Shown here one piece after another: positions 27,419 through 36,670 of a stretch of 64,000 bases of DNA (positions within the stretch are counted from its first letter, which is position 1; each line of letters opens with the position of its first letter). Below the pieces are notes generated by a model. That model ran no database searches and was not told the DNA's origin. It saw only the letters and a program-made list of their open reading frames with translations. The DNA lies in contig NZ_ATVJ01000001.1 of the NCBI RefSeq assembly GCF_000420665.1, forward strand, positions 930,001-994,000, read 5' to 3'. Source of the DNA: Ponticaulis koreensis DSM 19734. GTDB taxonomy: Bacteria; Pseudomonadota; Alphaproteobacteria; Caulobacterales; Hyphomonadaceae. A program made the translations under genes and the position numbers.

Positions 27419-29101
27419 ATGGCTGAGACAGAATCAAAAAAATCCGGATTTTCCATCGCCGGCATAGGGCAGACCCGAATCATTGCGGGTCTGATCGTCC
27501 TTGCTATTGTCGGCGGTGTTATGTCTTCGCTGTTCCTGCGGACGGGTTCAGCGCAACAGGCACTGCTCTATTCCGGTCTGGAACTCGCTGAGGCGTCCCA
27601 GATCGCAGAGCGCCTCGACCAGGCCAACATTCGATATGATATGCGCGGCGATGGGTCTTCCATCTTTGTGGCTCGCGATCAGGTCATGGACGCGCGCATG
27701 ATGCTGTCCAGCGAAGGTCTGCCGTCCCGCGGCTCTGTCGGCTATGAAATCTTTGACCAGCAGGATGCGCTCGGAGCGACGACGTTCGTTCAGAACGTAA
27801 ACCGGGTTCGTGCGCTTGAGGGCGAGCTTGCCCGTACGATTACCAATCTGGATAACGTCCGCTCTGCGCGGGTTCACCTCGTTCTGCCAGAGCGACGTCT
27901 GTTTGAGCGCGACGCCTCGGCAACAACTGCCTCTATCGTTGTGGACATTGTCGGCCGGTCTCTGGACGGTGCGCAGATTCGTGCGATTCGAAATCTTGCA
28001 GCGGGCGCGGTTCCAGGCCTTGAGCCTGATCATGTGACGCTTCTTGACGGTCAGGGCCGTCTTCTTGCGGCGGCAGCCAGTGATGCAAATGGGTCGATTG
28101 GCGGTATGACGTCAGACGAACGCCGCGCCATGATCGAAGAAGAGCTTCGCCGGAAAGTACTCGATCAGCTCGAGCCCGTTGTGGGTGCAGGCGCTGCACG
28201 GGTTCAAATCAGCGCCGACGTCGACTTTAACCGCGTCACGCGTTCATCTGAGTTGTTTGATCCGGAAGGACGCGTCGTTCGATCGACACAGACTGTAGAA
28301 GAATCATCTGCAGACCGTATTCGTGGCCGTCAGGAAGCGACAACGGTCGAGCAAAACCTGCCAGATGCTGAAGACACAGGCGCGGACGGTCCGACTGAAG
28401 ACCGGTCTACATCCCGCACTGAAGAAACGATCAACTACGAAATCTCGCGCACAACGCAGACCGAAGTCGTTGAAGGCGGCGCGATTAATCGTCTGTCTAT
28501 CGCTGTTGCAATCGACAATATGCGGACCGTTACTGCCGGAGAAGATGGTGCAGAGATTGTGAACTTCGCACCGCGTTCCGAGGCTGATATGGCGCAGATT
28601 GCTGCGCTGGTTCGCTCCGCTGTCGGCTATAACGAGACACGCGGCGACGTTGTTGAAGTTGTGAATATTCAGTTCGCTCAGCCAGACCTCACACTTGGTA
28701 CCGCAGCAAGCTCTGGTGGCTTCCTCGATTTCACCAAGAATGACATCATGCGCGCCGTTGAACTCATCGCGCTGTTCATTGGTGGTCTGGCGGTTGTGTT
28801 CTTTGTTTTGCGTCCACTGATTTCGGGTCTTTTGAGCGGTCCATCCTCGTCGCCGAACCGGTCACCGGGTGGTGAGCGAATCACAGCTGAAGGGTATTCG
28901 GCAGGCGCACTGCCAGCACCTTCAGACGCAGGTGGGTCTGCGGCCAGTGAGCTCGAGCACTCCATTGATGTTGCGAACGTAACCGGTCAGGTGAAAGCAT
29001 CTTCCATGAAGAAGATTGCTGAGATGATCGACCAGCATCCAGATGAGTCTGTCTCCATTCTCCGGACCTGGCTAAACGAATCTGATCAGAGGGCCTTCTG
29101 A
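27419..29101 (+). CDS. fliF: Flagellar MS-ring protein FliF
   Basis: Forms the MS ring in the inner membrane, the base on which the motor and export gate assemble. It is 560 aa, a normal length. The first transmembrane helix is at about residues 21-41 and the second at about 448-470 ([19 protein letters not shown]). The YscJ/FliF domain lies between, with the signature [20 protein letters not shown]. The C-terminal tail (about 520-560) is the FliG-binding part. Its TGA overlaps the fliG ATG by one base. It heads the fliF-fliG-fliH-fliN-flbD-flhA-flhF-flhG run. Confidence 0.97.
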   Translation: MAETESKKSGFSIAGIGQTRIIAGLIVLAIVGGVMSSLFLRTGSAQQALLYSGLELAEASQIAERLDQANIRYDMRGDGSSIFVARDQVMDARMMLSSEGLPSRGSVGYEIFDQQDALGATTFVQNVNRVRALEGELARTITNLDNVRSARVHLVLPERRLFERDASATTASIVVDIVGRSLDGAQIRAIRNLAAGAVPGLEPDHVTLLDGQGRLLAAAASDANGSIGGMTSDERRAMIEEELRRKVLDQLEPVVGAGAARVQISADVDFNRVTRSSELFDPEGRVVRSTQTVEESSADRIRGRQEATTVEQNLPDAEDTGADGPTEDRSTSRTEETINYEISRTTQTEVVEGGAINRLSIAVAIDNMRTVTAGEDGAEIVNFAPRSEADMAQIAALVRSAVGYNETRGDVVEVVNIQFAQPDLTLGTAASSGGFLDFTKNDIMRAVELIALFIGGLAVVFFVLRPLISGLLSGPSSSPNRSPGGERITAEGYSAGALPAPSDAGGSAASELEHSIDVANVTGQVKASSMKKIAEMIDQHPDESVSILRTWLNESDQRAF

Positions 29102-30195
29102 TGTCGAAGGAAACAGAAGCCCTCGCCGAACTCGTTACAGCCAATATCGCCGGTAATAATCCGTCGAATGCGGGCACCAGCCTCAAAATCCGCAACCGGA
29201 TTCAGGGTATGACGGGCGCTGAGAAGTCTGCCGTTATCCTGATGGCGCTTGGTGAAAACATGGCGCCGGTCTGGGAAAAGCTCGGCGAAGACGAGATTCG
29301 TGAAATCTCACACGCCATGTCCGGACTTGGTGTCGTAGAAGCAGAACTTGTTGAGAGTCTGATCTCTGACTTCGTCTCCAAGATGACTAATCAGGGCAAT
29401 ATCATGGGGTCCTATGAGCAGACGCAAAAGCTGCTCATGAACTTCCTGCCGCCTGAAAAGGTGGACGCTCTGATGGAAGAGATTCGCGGTCCTGCGGGTC
29501 GGACCATGTGGGACAAGCTCGGCAATGTGAACGAGGTCGTTCTCGCGAATTATCTGAAGAATGAGTACCCGCAGACTGTTGCGGTGGTTCTCTCCAAAGT
29601 TAAGGCCGACCATGCCGCGCGCGTGCTGGCGGCGCTGCCGGAAGAATTCGCAATCGAGTGCGTTCAGCGTATGTTGCGCATGGAGCCGGTGCAGCGCGAG
29701 ATTCTCGATAAAATCGAGAATACGCTGCGCTCGGAGTTTATGTCCAACCTCGCACGCACATCGAAACGCGACAGCCACGAGTTGATGGCGGAAATCTTCA
29801 ACAGCTTTGACCGTCAGACGGAAGGTCGCTTCCTCAACAGTCTCGAAGAACGCAACCGCGAAAGCTCGGACAAAATCCGCGCGCTCATGTTTGTCTTCGA
29901 AGACCTTTCGAAACTCGATCCGGGCGGCATCCAGACCCTTCTGCGCAGCGTCGAGAAAGACAAGCTTGCGCTGGCGCTCAAAGGCGCATCCGACGATCTT
30001 CGCGATCTGTTCCTGTCCAACATGTCCGAGCGCGCTGCGAAGCTGCTTAAGGACGACATGCAGGCGCTCGGCCCTGTACGTCTGAAGGATGTCGATCAGG
30101 CACAAACTGAAATGGTATTTACGGCGAAAGACCTCGCGGCACGCGGCGAGATCATGCTGTCAGAAGGTGGAGGCGATGATGAGCTCATCTACTAA
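29101..30195 (+). CDS. fliG: Flagellar motor switch protein FliG
   Basis: Rotor protein of 364 aa that couples stator torque to the C-ring. The N-terminal domain has [16 protein letters not shown]. The middle domain holds the conserved [12 protein letters not shown] (EHPQT-type motif with Tyr instead of His) and the FliM-binding surface. The C-terminal charged torque helix is around [23 protein letters not shown]. About 20 residues extend past the usual end ([18 protein letters not shown]), common in alphaproteobacteria. It overlaps fliF by one base and the fliH-like gene by 17. Confidence 0.96.
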   Translation: MSKETEALAELVTANIAGNNPSNAGTSLKIRNRIQGMTGAEKSAVILMALGENMAPVWEKLGEDEIREISHAMSGLGVVEAELVESLISDFVSKMTNQGNIMGSYEQTQKLLMNFLPPEKVDALMEEIRGPAGRTMWDKLGNVNEVVLANYLKNEYPQTVAVVLSKVKADHAARVLAALPEEFAIECVQRMLRMEPVQREILDKIENTLRSEFMSNLARTSKRDSHELMAEIFNSFDRQTEGRFLNSLEERNRESSDKIRALMFVFEDLSKLDPGGIQTLLRSVEKDKLALALKGASDDLRDLFLSNMSERAAKLLKDDMQALGPVRLKDVDQAQTEMVFTAKDLAARGEIMLSEGGGDDELIY

Positions 30196-30817
30196 AGCTG
30201 ACGCATTCTCTTTTGATACAGAGTTCGGCGCGGATGGCACCGTCCTTCAGGAGGGCGGTCGTTTCAAGCGCTACACTCAGGCCGAAATGGATGCAGCCGT
30301 CGAGGCCGCACGTCAGGAAGCCATGGCGTCTTCCGAGGCGCAGATGCATCGTCAGGTGGAGGCATCTGTTCAGGCGCTGGTTCAACATGTCAGCCCGACC
30401 TTGCCATTCGCCATGTCGATTGCAGATGACTTGCGCAAACAGGCCTCTGAACTGGCGCTTATGATGGGGCGTAAACTTGCTGCTGAAGCTATTGCAGCCT
30501 TTCCGCAGGAAGCCGTACAGGCCGCGCTCGCCGAAGCCGTTTCCGATCTGCCGATGAACGCAGTCGTTACGCTGAAAATTTCGCCTGATCTGGAGGCGCT
30601 TGTTGCGCCGGTTGTCGAGGCCAGAACGCCTCCGGGCACAGATATCAGACTTGTTGCAGATCCGATGGCAGCTCCGGGTGCATGGACGCTTGAATGGGCG
30701 TCCGGCGCGGTGAGCCAGGACCCGGAAATGCTCGCAGAGAAGCTGGAACAAATCGTTCGCGGCCATCTGACACAACCCCTTGAGCCACAGGGCGACCTGT
30801 TCGCCACCGTGGCATGA
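30179..30817 (+). CDS. fliH: Flagellar FliH-like assembly protein (FlbE position)
   Basis: A 212-aa protein in the fliH/flbE slot between fliG and fliN. The N-terminal part (about residues 24-60) is an Ala/Glu/Gln-rich helix starting [20 protein letters not shown]. The C-terminal part resembles the FliH/HrpE fold, with [19 protein letters not shown] and a final [11 protein letters not shown]. FliH holds the export ATPase FliI and links it to FliN. The start is ATG 30179, or 30176 immediately upstream, with GGTGGAGG at 30166-30173; it overlaps the fliG end. Divergent in sequence, so the symbol rests partly on position. Confidence 0.75.
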   Translation: MSSSTKADAFSFDTEFGADGTVLQEGGRFKRYTQAEMDAAVEAARQEAMASSEAQMHRQVEASVQALVQHVSPTLPFAMSIADDLRKQASELALMMGRKLAAEAIAAFPQEAVQAALAEAVSDLPMNAVVTLKISPDLEALVAPVVEARTPPGTDIRLVADPMAAPGAWTLEWASGAVSQDPEMLAEKLEQIVRGHLTQPLEPQGDLFATVA

Positions 30818-30833
30818 TTGAAGAGAGTGTATC

Positions 30834-31175
30834 TTGAGTAACGACGACGCTTTAAACCTGCCGGAACTTGAAAACACCGGAGCCCCGGCTTCCACGCCGT
30901 CTCAGCGCGCGGAAGAGAAGGCTGCTGCCGATCTGGAACCCGTCTTTGACGTTCCGGTCAATATTCAGGCCGTGCTCGGTCGCACTCAGATGGAAGTGTC
31001 AGAACTTCTACGCCTCGCGCCCGGCTCGCTTCTCGAGCTTGATCGCCGCGTCGGTGAAGCCATCGATATTTACGTCAATAACCGGCTCGTTGCCCGCGGT
31101 GAGATTGTTCTCGTCGATGATCGCCTCGGTGTCACGATGACGGAAATCATCAAGGATGGGGAGGGCGTAAACTAA
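30834..31175 (+). CDS. fliN: Flagellar motor switch protein FliN
   Basis: C-ring component of 113 aa. The SpoA domain occupies about residues 38-108, with PVNIQAVLGRTQMEVSELLRL, then LLELDRRVGEAIDIYVNNRLVARGEIVLVDDRLGV, the standard FliN core. An acidic, low-complexity 35-residue N-terminus precedes it. The start is TTG at 30834 with AAGAGAG upstream; no ATG is suitably placed. It also docks FliH-FliI at the export gate. Confidence 0.95.
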   Translation: MSNDDALNLPELENTGAPASTPSQRAEEKAAADLEPVFDVPVNIQAVLGRTQMEVSELLRLAPGSLLELDRRVGEAIDIYVNNRLVARGEIVLVDDRLGVTMTEIIKDGEGVN

Positions 31176-31230
31176 TGACCCGTCTCGCCTCTTCCCTCTC
31201 TGTAAAAGTATCTGTTGAAGGAGCCCGCCC

Positions 31231-32613
31231 ATGCGCGTGATGATGATCGGAAATCTGGGAGGTCAGCTTTCGGTCGCTTCGAAGATCGCGTTCGATCGCG
31301 GGGCGAAAGTCACTCATTTCGACCAGATCGAGCAGGCGCTTTCGGCTCTGCGGGCCGGTCGTGGTGCTGACCTGATCATGGCGGACTACAATCTGGACCT
31401 CGCCAGCCTCACATCTGCACTTGATGCAGAACGGATCGCCGTCCCCGTGGTCGCTTGCGGTGTTGAAGCTGATGCGACGGGCGCTGCGAACGCGATCCGC
31501 GCTGGTGCGCGCGAATTCATCCCGCTTCCGCCAGATCCAGACATGATCGCCGCCGTGCTGGAGGCGGTCGCTGATGACGAGCGTCCGATGATTGTATCCG
31601 ATCCGGCAATGCAGCGCGTTATACAGCTTGCTGACCAGATTGCAGGTAGTGAAGCCAGCGTGCTCATCACAGGTGAGAGCGGTGTCGGTAAAGAAGTCAT
31701 GGCGCGCTATGTGCACAAGCAGTCACGCCGCGCCTCGAAGCCGTTCATTTCAGTGAACTGCGCGGCCATTCCTGAAAACCTGCTGGAATCAGAACTTTTC
31801 GGGCACGAGAAGGGTGCATTCACGGGCGCTGTCACACGCCGTATCGGTAAGTTTGAAGAGGCTGATGGCGGCACGCTTCTGCTGGACGAGATTTCCGAGA
31901 TGGATGCGCGTCTTCAGGCCAAACTCCTGCGCGCTATTCAGGAACGCGAGATTGACCGTGTTGGCGGCTCCAAGCCGATTAAGGTCAATATCCGTATCCT
32001 TGCGACGTCTAACCGGAACCTTGCAGACGCTGTAAAGGAAGGCATCTTTCGCGAAGACCTTCTTTATCGCCTGAATGTTGTAAATCTGCGTATCCCTCCA
32101 CTACGCGAGCGAAAACTCGATGCAGTTGAGCTTGCTAATTACTTCGTCGAAAAATATGCGGCGGCCAACGGCCTTCCGGGCAAACGCCTTTCAGACGAAG
32201 CCCGCGAATGCGTTCAGGCGCATGACTGGCCGGGCAATGTTCGTGAACTTGAAAACGCAATGCACCGCGCGGTGCTTCTGTCTGTCGGCGATGTCATCGA
32301 TGCCGAAGCGATCCGCTCGCCGGATGGTCTTGAGCCAGTTGCAGCGTCCAGCCACCCAATGCCGACGGGTAATCCTGTTGTTGATGCGGCGACGCAGTCA
32401 GCATCTGCGCTCAACACATCTCTGGTTGGCCGTACAGTTGCCGATGTCGAGCAGGATCTGATCCTTGATACGCTCAGCCATTGTCTTGGTAACCGTACAC
32501 ACGCCGCGAACATTCTCGGCATTTCGATCCGCACGCTTCGCAACAAGCTGAAAGCCTATTCGGAAGCGGGCGTAGACGTGCCGCAACCGGGCGAAGTTCG
32601 CGAAGCAATCTAG
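31231..32613 (+). CDS. flbD: Sigma-54-dependent flagellar regulator FlbD
   Basis: Enhancer-binding activator of 460 aa that drives RpoN-dependent hook and filament genes and represses fliF in Caulobacter. The N-terminal receiver-like domain lacks the acidic pair of a true receiver (it starts MRVMMIGNLGG). The AAA+ domain runs from about 125 to 355, with Walker A GESGVGKE, ESELFGHEKGAFTGA (GAFTGA loop) and Walker B GTLLLDEI. The C-terminal Fis-type helix-turn-helix is at about 415-450 (NRTHAANILGISIRTLRNKLK). A good AAGGAG precedes the ATG. In Caulobacter it is activated by FliX rather than phosphorylation; fliX is not seen here. Confidence 0.93.
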   Translation: MRVMMIGNLGGQLSVASKIAFDRGAKVTHFDQIEQALSALRAGRGADLIMADYNLDLASLTSALDAERIAVPVVACGVEADATGAANAIRAGAREFIPLPPDPDMIAAVLEAVADDERPMIVSDPAMQRVIQLADQIAGSEASVLITGESGVGKEVMARYVHKQSRRASKPFISVNCAAIPENLLESELFGHEKGAFTGAVTRRIGKFEEADGGTLLLDEISEMDARLQAKLLRAIQEREIDRVGGSKPIKVNIRILATSNRNLADAVKEGIFREDLLYRLNVVNLRIPPLRERKLDAVELANYFVEKYAAANGLPGKRLSDEARECVQAHDWPGNVRELENAMHRAVLLSVGDVIDAEAIRSPDGLEPVAASSHPMPTGNPVVDAATQSASALNTSLVGRTVADVEQDLILDTLSHCLGNRTHAANILGISIRTLRNKLKAYSEAGVDVPQPGEVREAI

Positions 32614-32637
32614 GCGTCATTAGAGTAGGTAACGGGT

Positions 32638-34782
32638 TTGGCTGATACGACGTCATCTCAGGGTCTTTCAGAGGGCAACGCAGCCGGAGGCGGTTTGCGT
32701 ATTGGTGGATTTGACGTCCAGGCCTTTCTGACATCCGGTCTCAAGAGCGAAGTGGCCATGGGGGTCGGGGTGCTTGCCCTGATCATCATGCTGATTATGC
32801 CTATGCCGAGCATTCTGCTCGACATGATGCTGGCCGTTTCCATTACCTTCTCTGTTCTGGTGCTGATGACAGCGCTTCTGATTAAGAAGCCGCTCGAGTT
32901 CAGCGCCTTTCCGGCTGTCCTGTTGATCGCAACGTTATTGCGACTTGGCCTCAACATGGCCTCAACCCGCCTTATCCTTTCAAACGGCGCTCAGGGACCT
33001 GACGCGGCCGGTGATGTCATCAAGGCGTTCGGTTCGTTCGTGATGGGCGGTAATTACGTCATTGGCGTCATTATCTTCATCATTCTGGTGATCGTGAACT
33101 TCGTCGTGATCTCCAAAGGTTCTGGCCGTATCGCGGAAGTCGCAGCCCGCTTCACCCTTGATGCGATGCCCGGCAAACAGATGGCAATCGACGCTGATCT
33201 GTCTGCAGGTCTCATCAATGAAGAAGAGGCCCGCGAGCGCCGTAAAACGGTTGAAGGCGAAAGCAATTTCTTCGGTGCCATGGATGGTGCGTCGAAATTC
33301 GTTCGCGGTGACGCGGTTGCCGGTCTTCTGATCACAGCGATCAATATTATTGGCGGTATTATTATCGGCGTGGCGCAGGAAGGCCTGCCGTTTGAAACGG
33401 CGGCTGATACCTATACGCGTCTGACAATCGGTGACGGCCTTGTCAGCCAGATCCCAGCACTGATCATTTCCATTGCCGCGGGCCTTCTGGTCTCCAAAGC
33501 CGGTCTCGACGGCGCTGCGGATAAAGCATTCGGCAAGCAGCTGATGAGCAATCCGCTTGGACTTTATATGGTTTCGGGCGCCGCGCTCTTTGCCGGTTTG
33601 CTGCCGGGAATGCCCATAATTCCGTTCTTTGCGCTCGCAGGTTCGCTTGGATACATGGCTTATCGTGTCGACAAGCAGCGGAAAGAAGCGGCTGAACAAG
33701 ACAAGATTGCCGAGGCGATCAAGACTGAAAAAGCAGCGGAGCCAAAAGAAGCGCCAATCTCTGATTCGCTTGCGGTTGATGATCTCAAGATCGAACTCGG
33801 CTTCGGACTGGTGGCGCTTATCAATGAGACCAAGGGCCGTAAGCTGACAGATCAGGTTAAGGCAGTCCGTCGCCAGATTGCAGCTGAATTCGGCTTTGTT
33901 GCGCCGTCTGTGCGCATCGTCGACAATCTCGAACTACCGTCTGAATCCTACCATATCTGCGTTAAGGAAATCGTGGCCGGTGATGGCCGACTTAAGCTCA
34001 ATCACCATCTCGCAATGGATGCGATGGGTAATGCCTCACCGATCTCAGGTGAACGCGTAACAGAGCCTGTTTTTGGGCTTCCTGCGATCTGGGTAGACGA
34101 AGCGCGCAAGGAAGATGCGGCGATTAACGGCTATACGGTCGTCGATCCGGCAACTGTACTTACGACGCATTTTACCGAAATTGTTAAGGAAAATATGGCT
34201 GAATTGCTTTCATTCGCCGCAGTGAAGTCCCTTCTGGATGACCTGCCGCAGGAGCAGAAAGCCTTGGTCGCAGATATTGTACCAAATCAGATCAGTACTT
34301 CAGGCATTCAGCGCGTTCTTCAGAACCTGCTACGCGAATTTGTGTCTATCCGCGATCTGCCGACAATTCTGGAGGGAATTGCCGAAGCAGCATCTGCCAA
34401 TAAGGATATGACCTTTATTACAGAGCATGTGAGGTCACGTCTTGGCCGCCAGCTCTGCCATGTGAATTCCGATGAAACCGGGCAGCTTCCGGTCATCACA
34501 ATGTCTCCGGGGTGGGAACAGACCTTCGCAAACGCCATTGTCGGGCAGGGTTCAGAGCGCCAGCTTGCGCTTGAGCCGTCCCGTCTTCACGCGTTTGCCG
34601 GTGAGGTCCGACAGGCCTTTGACAAGGCCAGCCAGCAGGGCATGACGCCCGTGCTTCTGACGAGTGCTGCGATCCGGCCGTTTGTGCAGTCGCTGATTGA
34701 TCGCTTCCGTCCGAAGACACCAGTCCTGTCTCAGAATGAAATTCATCCCAAAGCGCGCTTGCGCGCTGCCGGGACGGTTTAG
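32638..34782 (+). CDS. flhA: Flagellar export gate protein FlhA
   Basis: Core of the flagellar type III export gate, 714 aa. About eight helices occupy residues 35-345, with the FHIPEP-family signature RIAEVAARFTLDAMPGKQMA near residue 165. The cytoplasmic FlhA-C domain (about 375-714) binds chaperone-substrate complexes. The start is TTG at 32638, giving MADTTSSQ; the upstream ribosome binding site is weak. It sits between flbD and flhF. Confidence 0.96.
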   Translation: MADTTSSQGLSEGNAAGGGLRIGGFDVQAFLTSGLKSEVAMGVGVLALIIMLIMPMPSILLDMMLAVSITFSVLVLMTALLIKKPLEFSAFPAVLLIATLLRLGLNMASTRLILSNGAQGPDAAGDVIKAFGSFVMGGNYVIGVIIFIILVIVNFVVISKGSGRIAEVAARFTLDAMPGKQMAIDADLSAGLINEEEARERRKTVEGESNFFGAMDGASKFVRGDAVAGLLITAINIIGGIIIGVAQEGLPFETAADTYTRLTIGDGLVSQIPALIISIAAGLLVSKAGLDGAADKAFGKQLMSNPLGLYMVSGAALFAGLLPGMPIIPFFALAGSLGYMAYRVDKQRKEAAEQDKIAEAIKTEKAAEPKEAPISDSLAVDDLKIELGFGLVALINETKGRKLTDQVKAVRRQIAAEFGFVAPSVRIVDNLELPSESYHICVKEIVAGDGRLKLNHHLAMDAMGNASPISGERVTEPVFGLPAIWVDEARKEDAAINGYTVVDPATVLTTHFTEIVKENMAELLSFAAVKSLLDDLPQEQKALVADIVPNQISTSGIQRVLQNLLREFVSIRDLPTILEGIAEAASANKDMTFITEHVRSRLGRQLCHVNSDETGQLPVITMSPGWEQTFANAIVGQGSERQLALEPSRLHAFAGEVRQAFDKASQQGMTPVLLTSAAIRPFVQSLIDRFRPKTPVLSQNEIHPKARLRAAGTV

Positions 34783-34796
34783 GGGGAGTAGCGGCC

Positions 34797-35792
34797 ATGA
34801 AGATGAAGCTTTATTCGGCAGATACCAGGGAAGAAGCGGTGGCTCTCGCTTTCGCCGATATGGGGCAGGATGCAGTTATTCTGTCCGAATGGGAGGCTGA
34901 AACAGGTTATGAGGTCCGCGCCGGGGTGGAGCGGGCAACGCAACGTGTGGCGCCGAAATTTGAACTGAAGGCTGAGCCAAGACCATCGCCGGTTCTGCAG
35001 CTCAACAGGTATCGCGAGCAGCTCAAAGATATTCTCTCATGGCATGGTGCGCCGGACGGGTTCTCTGATGTGCTGGCAACGACGGGCGCTCGTCTCGTTG
35101 ATGCAAACACGGATCTTTCAAACGGTTTCGTTTATGCGCTGGAAGGCATGGTTGGCTATTCTCCGATCACGCCGGGTCTTGAGCGACCAATCATGCTGGT
35201 AGGCCCGCCGGGTTCGGGCAAAACATCTACCGCTGCAAAGTTTGTCCGCCGGTCACAGGCTGCAAATTGTGAGGCCGTTCCGATTGTCGCTGACTTTGAT
35301 GCGACGTCTGGCTCGTCCCAGCTCGCAGCTTATCTGCAGCGCGATGTCGGCAAGGTGCCAACGTCGCTCACGCCTGACCAGCTGCTGAAAAGTTATGACC
35401 GGATTCGCGCGCTTGGCCGCGGAATGGTCATTGATACCCCCCCGATCAACCCGACAGATTCAGAGGACCTGGATCGACTTCGCGACCTCATTACCCTCGT
35501 CGATGCGGAGCCGGTTCTAGTTATTTCTGCAGAAGGCCATCCACTGGATCTGGAAGATAATGTAAAAGCCTTTGCAGAACTCGGTATTCGACGTTGCATC
35601 ATTACCAAACTCGATGTTGTAAAGCGCCGCGGGAGCGTTTTGTACGCTATCGCGAACGCCAGACTTAATATCTCGCATCTCTCACTGACCCCATTTATCG
35701 GCGGGGGCTTAATCCCTGCCACGTCTAATCGTCTCGCCCGCATTCTCCTCGAGCATGCGCCAGGTGCAGAATCCCTGAAAGGAGCCGCGTAA
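34797..35792 (+). CDS. flhF: Flagellar GTPase-like protein FlhF (altered G motifs)
   Basis: SRP-type GTPase homologue of 331 aa that in polar flagellates marks the flagellar site. The N-terminus MKMKLYSADTREEAVALAFADMG is the FlhF B-domain start, but the B domain is short. G1 is intact, GPPGSGKTST at about residues 136-145. The G2 position reads DFDATSGSSQL instead of DT(F/Y)RxxA-type, and G3 reads DTPP instead of DTAG (about 213-216). G4 TKLD is intact at 270-273. GTP hydrolysis may be impaired (inference). GGGGGAG precedes the ATG, and it overlaps flhG by one base (TAATG). Confidence 0.85.
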   Translation: MKMKLYSADTREEAVALAFADMGQDAVILSEWEAETGYEVRAGVERATQRVAPKFELKAEPRPSPVLQLNRYREQLKDILSWHGAPDGFSDVLATTGARLVDANTDLSNGFVYALEGMVGYSPITPGLERPIMLVGPPGSGKTSTAAKFVRRSQAANCEAVPIVADFDATSGSSQLAAYLQRDVGKVPTSLTPDQLLKSYDRIRALGRGMVIDTPPINPTDSEDLDRLRDLITLVDAEPVLVISAEGHPLDLEDNVKAFAELGIRRCIITKLDVVKRRGSVLYAIANARLNISHLSLTPFIGGGLIPATSNRLARILLEHAPGAESLKGAA

Positions 35793-36640
35793 TGAGTTTC
35801 GGCTTTCGTAGACAAAAAGAAACGGCAGGGCCGCAATCTCGCGTTCAGCCGGCATCAATCATCGCTGTAGCGTCCGGTAAGGGCGGGGTCGGGAAGACCT
35901 TCCTGTCTACCGCACTGGCAGGTGCGCTGGCTAAGGCCGGGAGACGAACGCTTCTGGTAGATGGTGACCTGGGTCTGGCGAACGTAGACGTTCACCTTGG
36001 CATTGCACCTGAAACCGATCTTGCGGCTGTAATTGCCGGATGGGTTGAACTCGAACACGCGGTCACGCCGGTTTCTGGCGGTGTTGCCGAAGGTGGTTTC
36101 GATGTTCTTCCGGGCCGTTCCGGTTCAGGTGCGATGGCCGCGCTGCCTCAGGAAGAGGTTGCCCGTCTCGCAGCTGGTCTGACAGCGCTCGCACTTCAGT
36201 ATGATCATGTGCTCGTCGACCTTGCCGCTGGCCTTGAAACCAACGTTATGCGTCTTGCCCGTTCCGCCGACCGCACACTGGTCGTAGTGACTGATGACCC
36301 GGCATCCATGACGGACGCGTATGCCTTCATCAAGGTCATGAAAGGCTATGCGCCATCCGTGCAGCCGATCATCGTGATTAACCAGGCTGATAACCGTCAA
36401 CGTGGCCGCCAGACGTATGAAGCGATTGCCAAGGCGTGCCAGACCTTCCTTGGTTTCCGCCCGCCGCTGGCTGGTATCGTCACGCGTGATCCGAATGTAC
36501 GTGAAGCCCTGCGCAATCAGATTCCGATCATGGAGCGCTGGTCTACAACACGTGCAGCGGTTGATGCCGCTCAGATCGCAGAATCTCTCATCCGTGGATG
36601 GGAACTTCCAACCAGCGACGAGGACCGTCCACGCGCCTGA
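35792..36640 (+). CDS. flhG: Flagellar number regulator FlhG/FleN (MinD-like ATPase)
   Basis: Deviant Walker A ATPase of 282 aa. It carries SGKGGVGKTFLS (about residues 29-40), LLVDGDLGLANVDVHLG (about 53-69) and a later DDPASMTDAYAFIKVM. FlhG proteins limit flagellar number and act on FlhF. The N-terminus (MSFGFRRQKETAGP) lacks the DQAxxLR helix that activates FlhF in studied species. No C-terminal amphipathic membrane helix is obvious. It is the last gene of the plus-strand flagellar run; a perfect hairpin spans its stop codon. Confidence 0.85.
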   Translation: MSFGFRRQKETAGPQSRVQPASIIAVASGKGGVGKTFLSTALAGALAKAGRRTLLVDGDLGLANVDVHLGIAPETDLAAVIAGWVELEHAVTPVSGGVAEGGFDVLPGRSGSGAMAALPQEEVARLAAGLTALALQYDHVLVDLAAGLETNVMRLARSADRTLVVVTDDPASMTDAYAFIKVMKGYAPSVQPIIVINQADNRQRGRQTYEAIAKACQTFLGFRPPLAGIVTRDPNVREALRNQIPIMERWSTTRAAVDAAQIAESLIRGWELPTSDEDRPRA

Positions 36641-36670
36641 TCAACGCGCGCAATATTAAGCGCGTTGATC
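36639..36670. terminator. Hairpin between flhG and the convergent membrane gene
   Basis: GATCAACGCGC (36639-36649) pairs perfectly with GCGCGTTGATC (36660-36670) around a 10-nt loop. It spans the flhG stop and reaches the stop of the opposite gene, so it could serve both strands. No T-run follows on either side, so classic intrinsic termination is uncertain. Confidence 0.55.
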
